In this document: positions 6,129 to 6,964 of the stretch, piece by piece
Layout: every line of letters starts with the position of its first letter
How positions within the stretch are numbered: position 1 is the stretch's first letter
Source: an uncultured Rikenellaceae bacterium
Lineage (GTDB): Bacteria; Bacteroidota; Bacteroidia; Bacteroidales; Rikenellaceae
Reading direction: 5' to 3'
Assembly (NCBI GenBank): GCA_947074135.1
Contig: CAMTOL010000119.1
Location: 1 to 6,964, forward strand
DNA: 6,964 nucleotides
Notes under the pieces: model-generated
Seen by the model: the letters and a program-made list of their open reading frames with translations, nothing else
Database searches by the model: none
What the model was told of the DNA's origin: nothing
Position numbers and translations under genes: made by a program

Positions 6129-6746
6129 TTATTCTTCAATTAGTAGGTAAGATCCTTTAGCTCCAGGTATAGAACCTTTAACCAAGATTAGGTTGTTCTC
6201 AGGGATAACTTTAAGAACTTTCAAGTTCAAAACTTTAACCTGATCACCACCTGTGCGACCAGCCATACGCATACCCTTACGAACACGTGAAGGCCAAGAA
6301 CTTGCGCCTAGTGAACCTGGGTGGCGTTGACGGTTGTGTTGACCGTGTGTTTGACCGCCTACACCGGCAAAACCGTGGCGCTTAACAACACCTTGAAAAC
6401 CTTTACCTTTGCTGATGCCGGTAACATCTACCCATTCACCTTCGGTGATAACATCTGCAGTAACTACGTCCCCAAGTTTGATGTCTTCATTCCAAGTTGC
6501 GAATTCTGCAACTTTACGTTTTGGAGTGGTGCCCGCTTTTTTGAAGTGGCCTACCATTGGGTTGCTGGTGTTTTTCTCCTTTTTCTCGTCATAGGCAAGT
6601 TGTAGAGCTGAATAACCATCACTCTCTACTGTTTTTACTTGCGTAACAACACAGGGACCAGCCTCAATAACAGTGCATGGAATATTCTTTCCCTCGGCAC
6701 TGAAAACGGATGTCATTCCGATTTTTTTTCCAATTAGTCCTGACAT
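6129..6746 (-). CDS. rplC: 50S ribosomal protein L3
   Basis: Early-assembling 23S rRNA-binding protein whose long internal loop reaches towards the peptidyl transferase centre. The 205-residue product is full length for bacterial L3 (209 in E. coli). It opens with [10 protein letters not shown] (residues 3-12), has [14 protein letters not shown] (106-119), the loop from about 123 to 165 with HPGSLG (142-147) and MAGRTGG (161-167), and ends with the usual [16 protein letters not shown] strand region. The start is secure because an in-frame TAG lies two codons upstream (6750-6752). Position 150, the methylated Gln in E. coli L3, is Ser here. It is the first gene after the predicted promoter and is followed 25 nt later by rplD. 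The usual leading gene rpsJ is not next to it. No Shine-Dalgarno sequence is visible; the start context is A-rich. Confidence 0.98.
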   Translation of the reverse strand: MSGLIGKKIGMTSVFSAEGKNIPCTVIEAGPCVVTQVKTVESDGYSALQLAYDEKKEKNTSNPMVGHFKKAGTTPKRKVAEFATWNEDIKLGDVVTADVITEGEWVDVTGISKGKGFQGVVKRHGFAGVGGQTHGQHNRQRHPGSLGASSWPSRVRKGMRMAGRTGGDQVKVLNLKVLKVIPENNLILVKGSIPGAKGSYLLIEE

Positions 6747-6838
6747 TTTCTACAGTTAATTATTAATAAAAATTTATAAAAATTCATTTGTAAACGTTTA
6801 ATAATCAGCGATATATTTCACAGATTACACGCCACAGA
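6747..6838 (-). other. Predicted 5' leader of the operon mRNA
   Basis: AT-rich, non-coding sequence between the predicted start site and the rplC ATG. It contains a perfect 10-bp palindrome (TAAACGTTTA, 6791-6800), two CACAGA copies 14 bp apart on the plus strand (6819-6824 and 6833-6838) and an A/T-rich stretch just before rplC. There is no Shine-Dalgarno motif, and I see no long stem-loop resembling the E. coli S10 leader that L4 binds. Confidence 0.5.
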
Positions 6839-6841
6839 CCA

Positions 6842-6871
6842 CAAAGTTACGCATTATTTTTTGATTTTCAA
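6842..6871 (-). promoter_or_regulatory. Predicted Bacteroidetes-type promoter of the ribosomal protein operon
   Basis: On the minus strand, TTG (6871-6869) is followed after exactly 19 nt by TAACTTTG (6849-6842). This matches the Bacteroidetes housekeeping sigma consensus of a -33 TTG/TTTG and a -7 TAnnTTTG. Transcription would start near 6835-6838, giving a leader of roughly 90 nt before the rplC ATG. Position at the head of the operon and A-tracts just upstream support it. No experimental start site is available. Confidence 0.75.
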
Positions 6872-6883
6872 TGAGTTTCGTAG

Positions 6884-6911
6884 TTTTTTTTTATATTTTT
6901 TCTGTTTTTTT
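6884..6911 (-). promoter_or_regulatory. Phased A-tracts upstream of the promoter (UP-element-like)
   Basis: The minus strand carries A7 (6911-6905), A6 (6901-6896) and A9 (6892-6884), with centres about 10 bp apart, just upstream of the predicted -33 element. Tracts in phase with the helical repeat bend DNA, and such A/T-rich sequence often stimulates strong ribosomal promoters through contact with the RNA polymerase alpha subunit. The role is inferred from position and spacing. Confidence 0.5.
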
Positions 6912-6964
6912 GGCAAGCATACTCTCAAACGCCCTATTTTTGTATATAATTGATAATTAGTAGT

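Larger units (their letters stand above)
6842..6964. other. Non-coding region upstream of the operon; no rpsJ
   Basis: No open reading frame resembling S10, or any other protein, ends here on the minus strand, although rpsJ directly precedes rplC in most bacteria. The region is very AT-rich and holds the promoter and A-tracts described separately. Near the edge, the plus strand has TTTG (6909-6912) and TATTTTTG (6935-6942), a weak candidate for a divergent promoter with a 22-nt spacer. Confidence 0.6.

Noticed and set aside
6791..6800. TAAACGTTTA palindrome in the leader as an RNA hairpin.
   Set aside because: There is no loop between the halves and only five weak pairs, so it cannot form a stable hairpin. 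A DNA-binding site is possible but unsupported.
6909..6942. Possible plus-strand divergent promoter, TTTG then TATTTTTG.
   Set aside because: The 22-nt spacer is long, the sequence is T-rich by composition, and no downstream gene is visible within the window. It is mentioned only as a weak candidate.

Overview
The window is a run of 14 complete ribosomal protein genes, all on the minus strand. In transcription order they are rplC, rplD, rplW, rplB, rpsS, rplV, rpsC, rplP, rpmC, rpsQ, rplN, rplX, rplE and rpsN. This is the classical bacterial S10 operon, minus rpsJ at its head, running directly into the first half of the spc operon. No CRISPR array, mobile element, tRNA, rRNA or accessory gene is visible. 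The window is essentially housekeeping DNA, so the points of interest lie in the spacers, the operon head and a few lineage-specific protein features.

The organism is most likely a member of the Bacteroidota, probably Bacteroidales. The protein variants look Bacteroidetes-like: the MGARKR start of L22, the MGQK start and basic Gly/Arg/Asn tail of S3, the KGTGGAR segment of L4 and DHPMGGGEG of L2. Thirteen of the 14 genes lack a convincing Shine-Dalgarno sequence and have A-rich start regions instead. The one good promoter candidate fits the Bacteroidetes consensus (TTG, 19 bp, TAnnTTTG). Genus cannot be settled from this window.

Layout from high to low coordinates (the direction of transcription): 6747-6964 is an AT-rich non-coding region with the promoter candidate (6842-6871), phased A-tracts upstream of it and a leader of about 90 nt. 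The genes from rplC (6746) to rpsN (94) follow, and most junctions are tight, from a 1-nt overlap to about 31 nt. Three spacers are much longer: rplD-rplW (106 bp), rpsC-rplP (124 bp) and rplN-rplX (77 bp). All three contain degenerate repeats with a 7- or 14-bp period. Positions 1-93 are non-coding and contain a perfect 7-bp-stem hairpin; rpsH would be expected just outside the window.

The products are co-assembled structural proteins of the two ribosomal subunits. L2, L3, L4, L16 and L22 shape the peptidyl transferase centre and exit tunnel. L23, L24 and L29 surround the tunnel exit. L5 sits in the central protuberance and L14 at the subunit interface. S3 lies at the mRNA entry, S14 and S19 are in the 30S head, and S17 is a primary 16S rRNA binder. 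Co-transcription keeps them stoichiometric.
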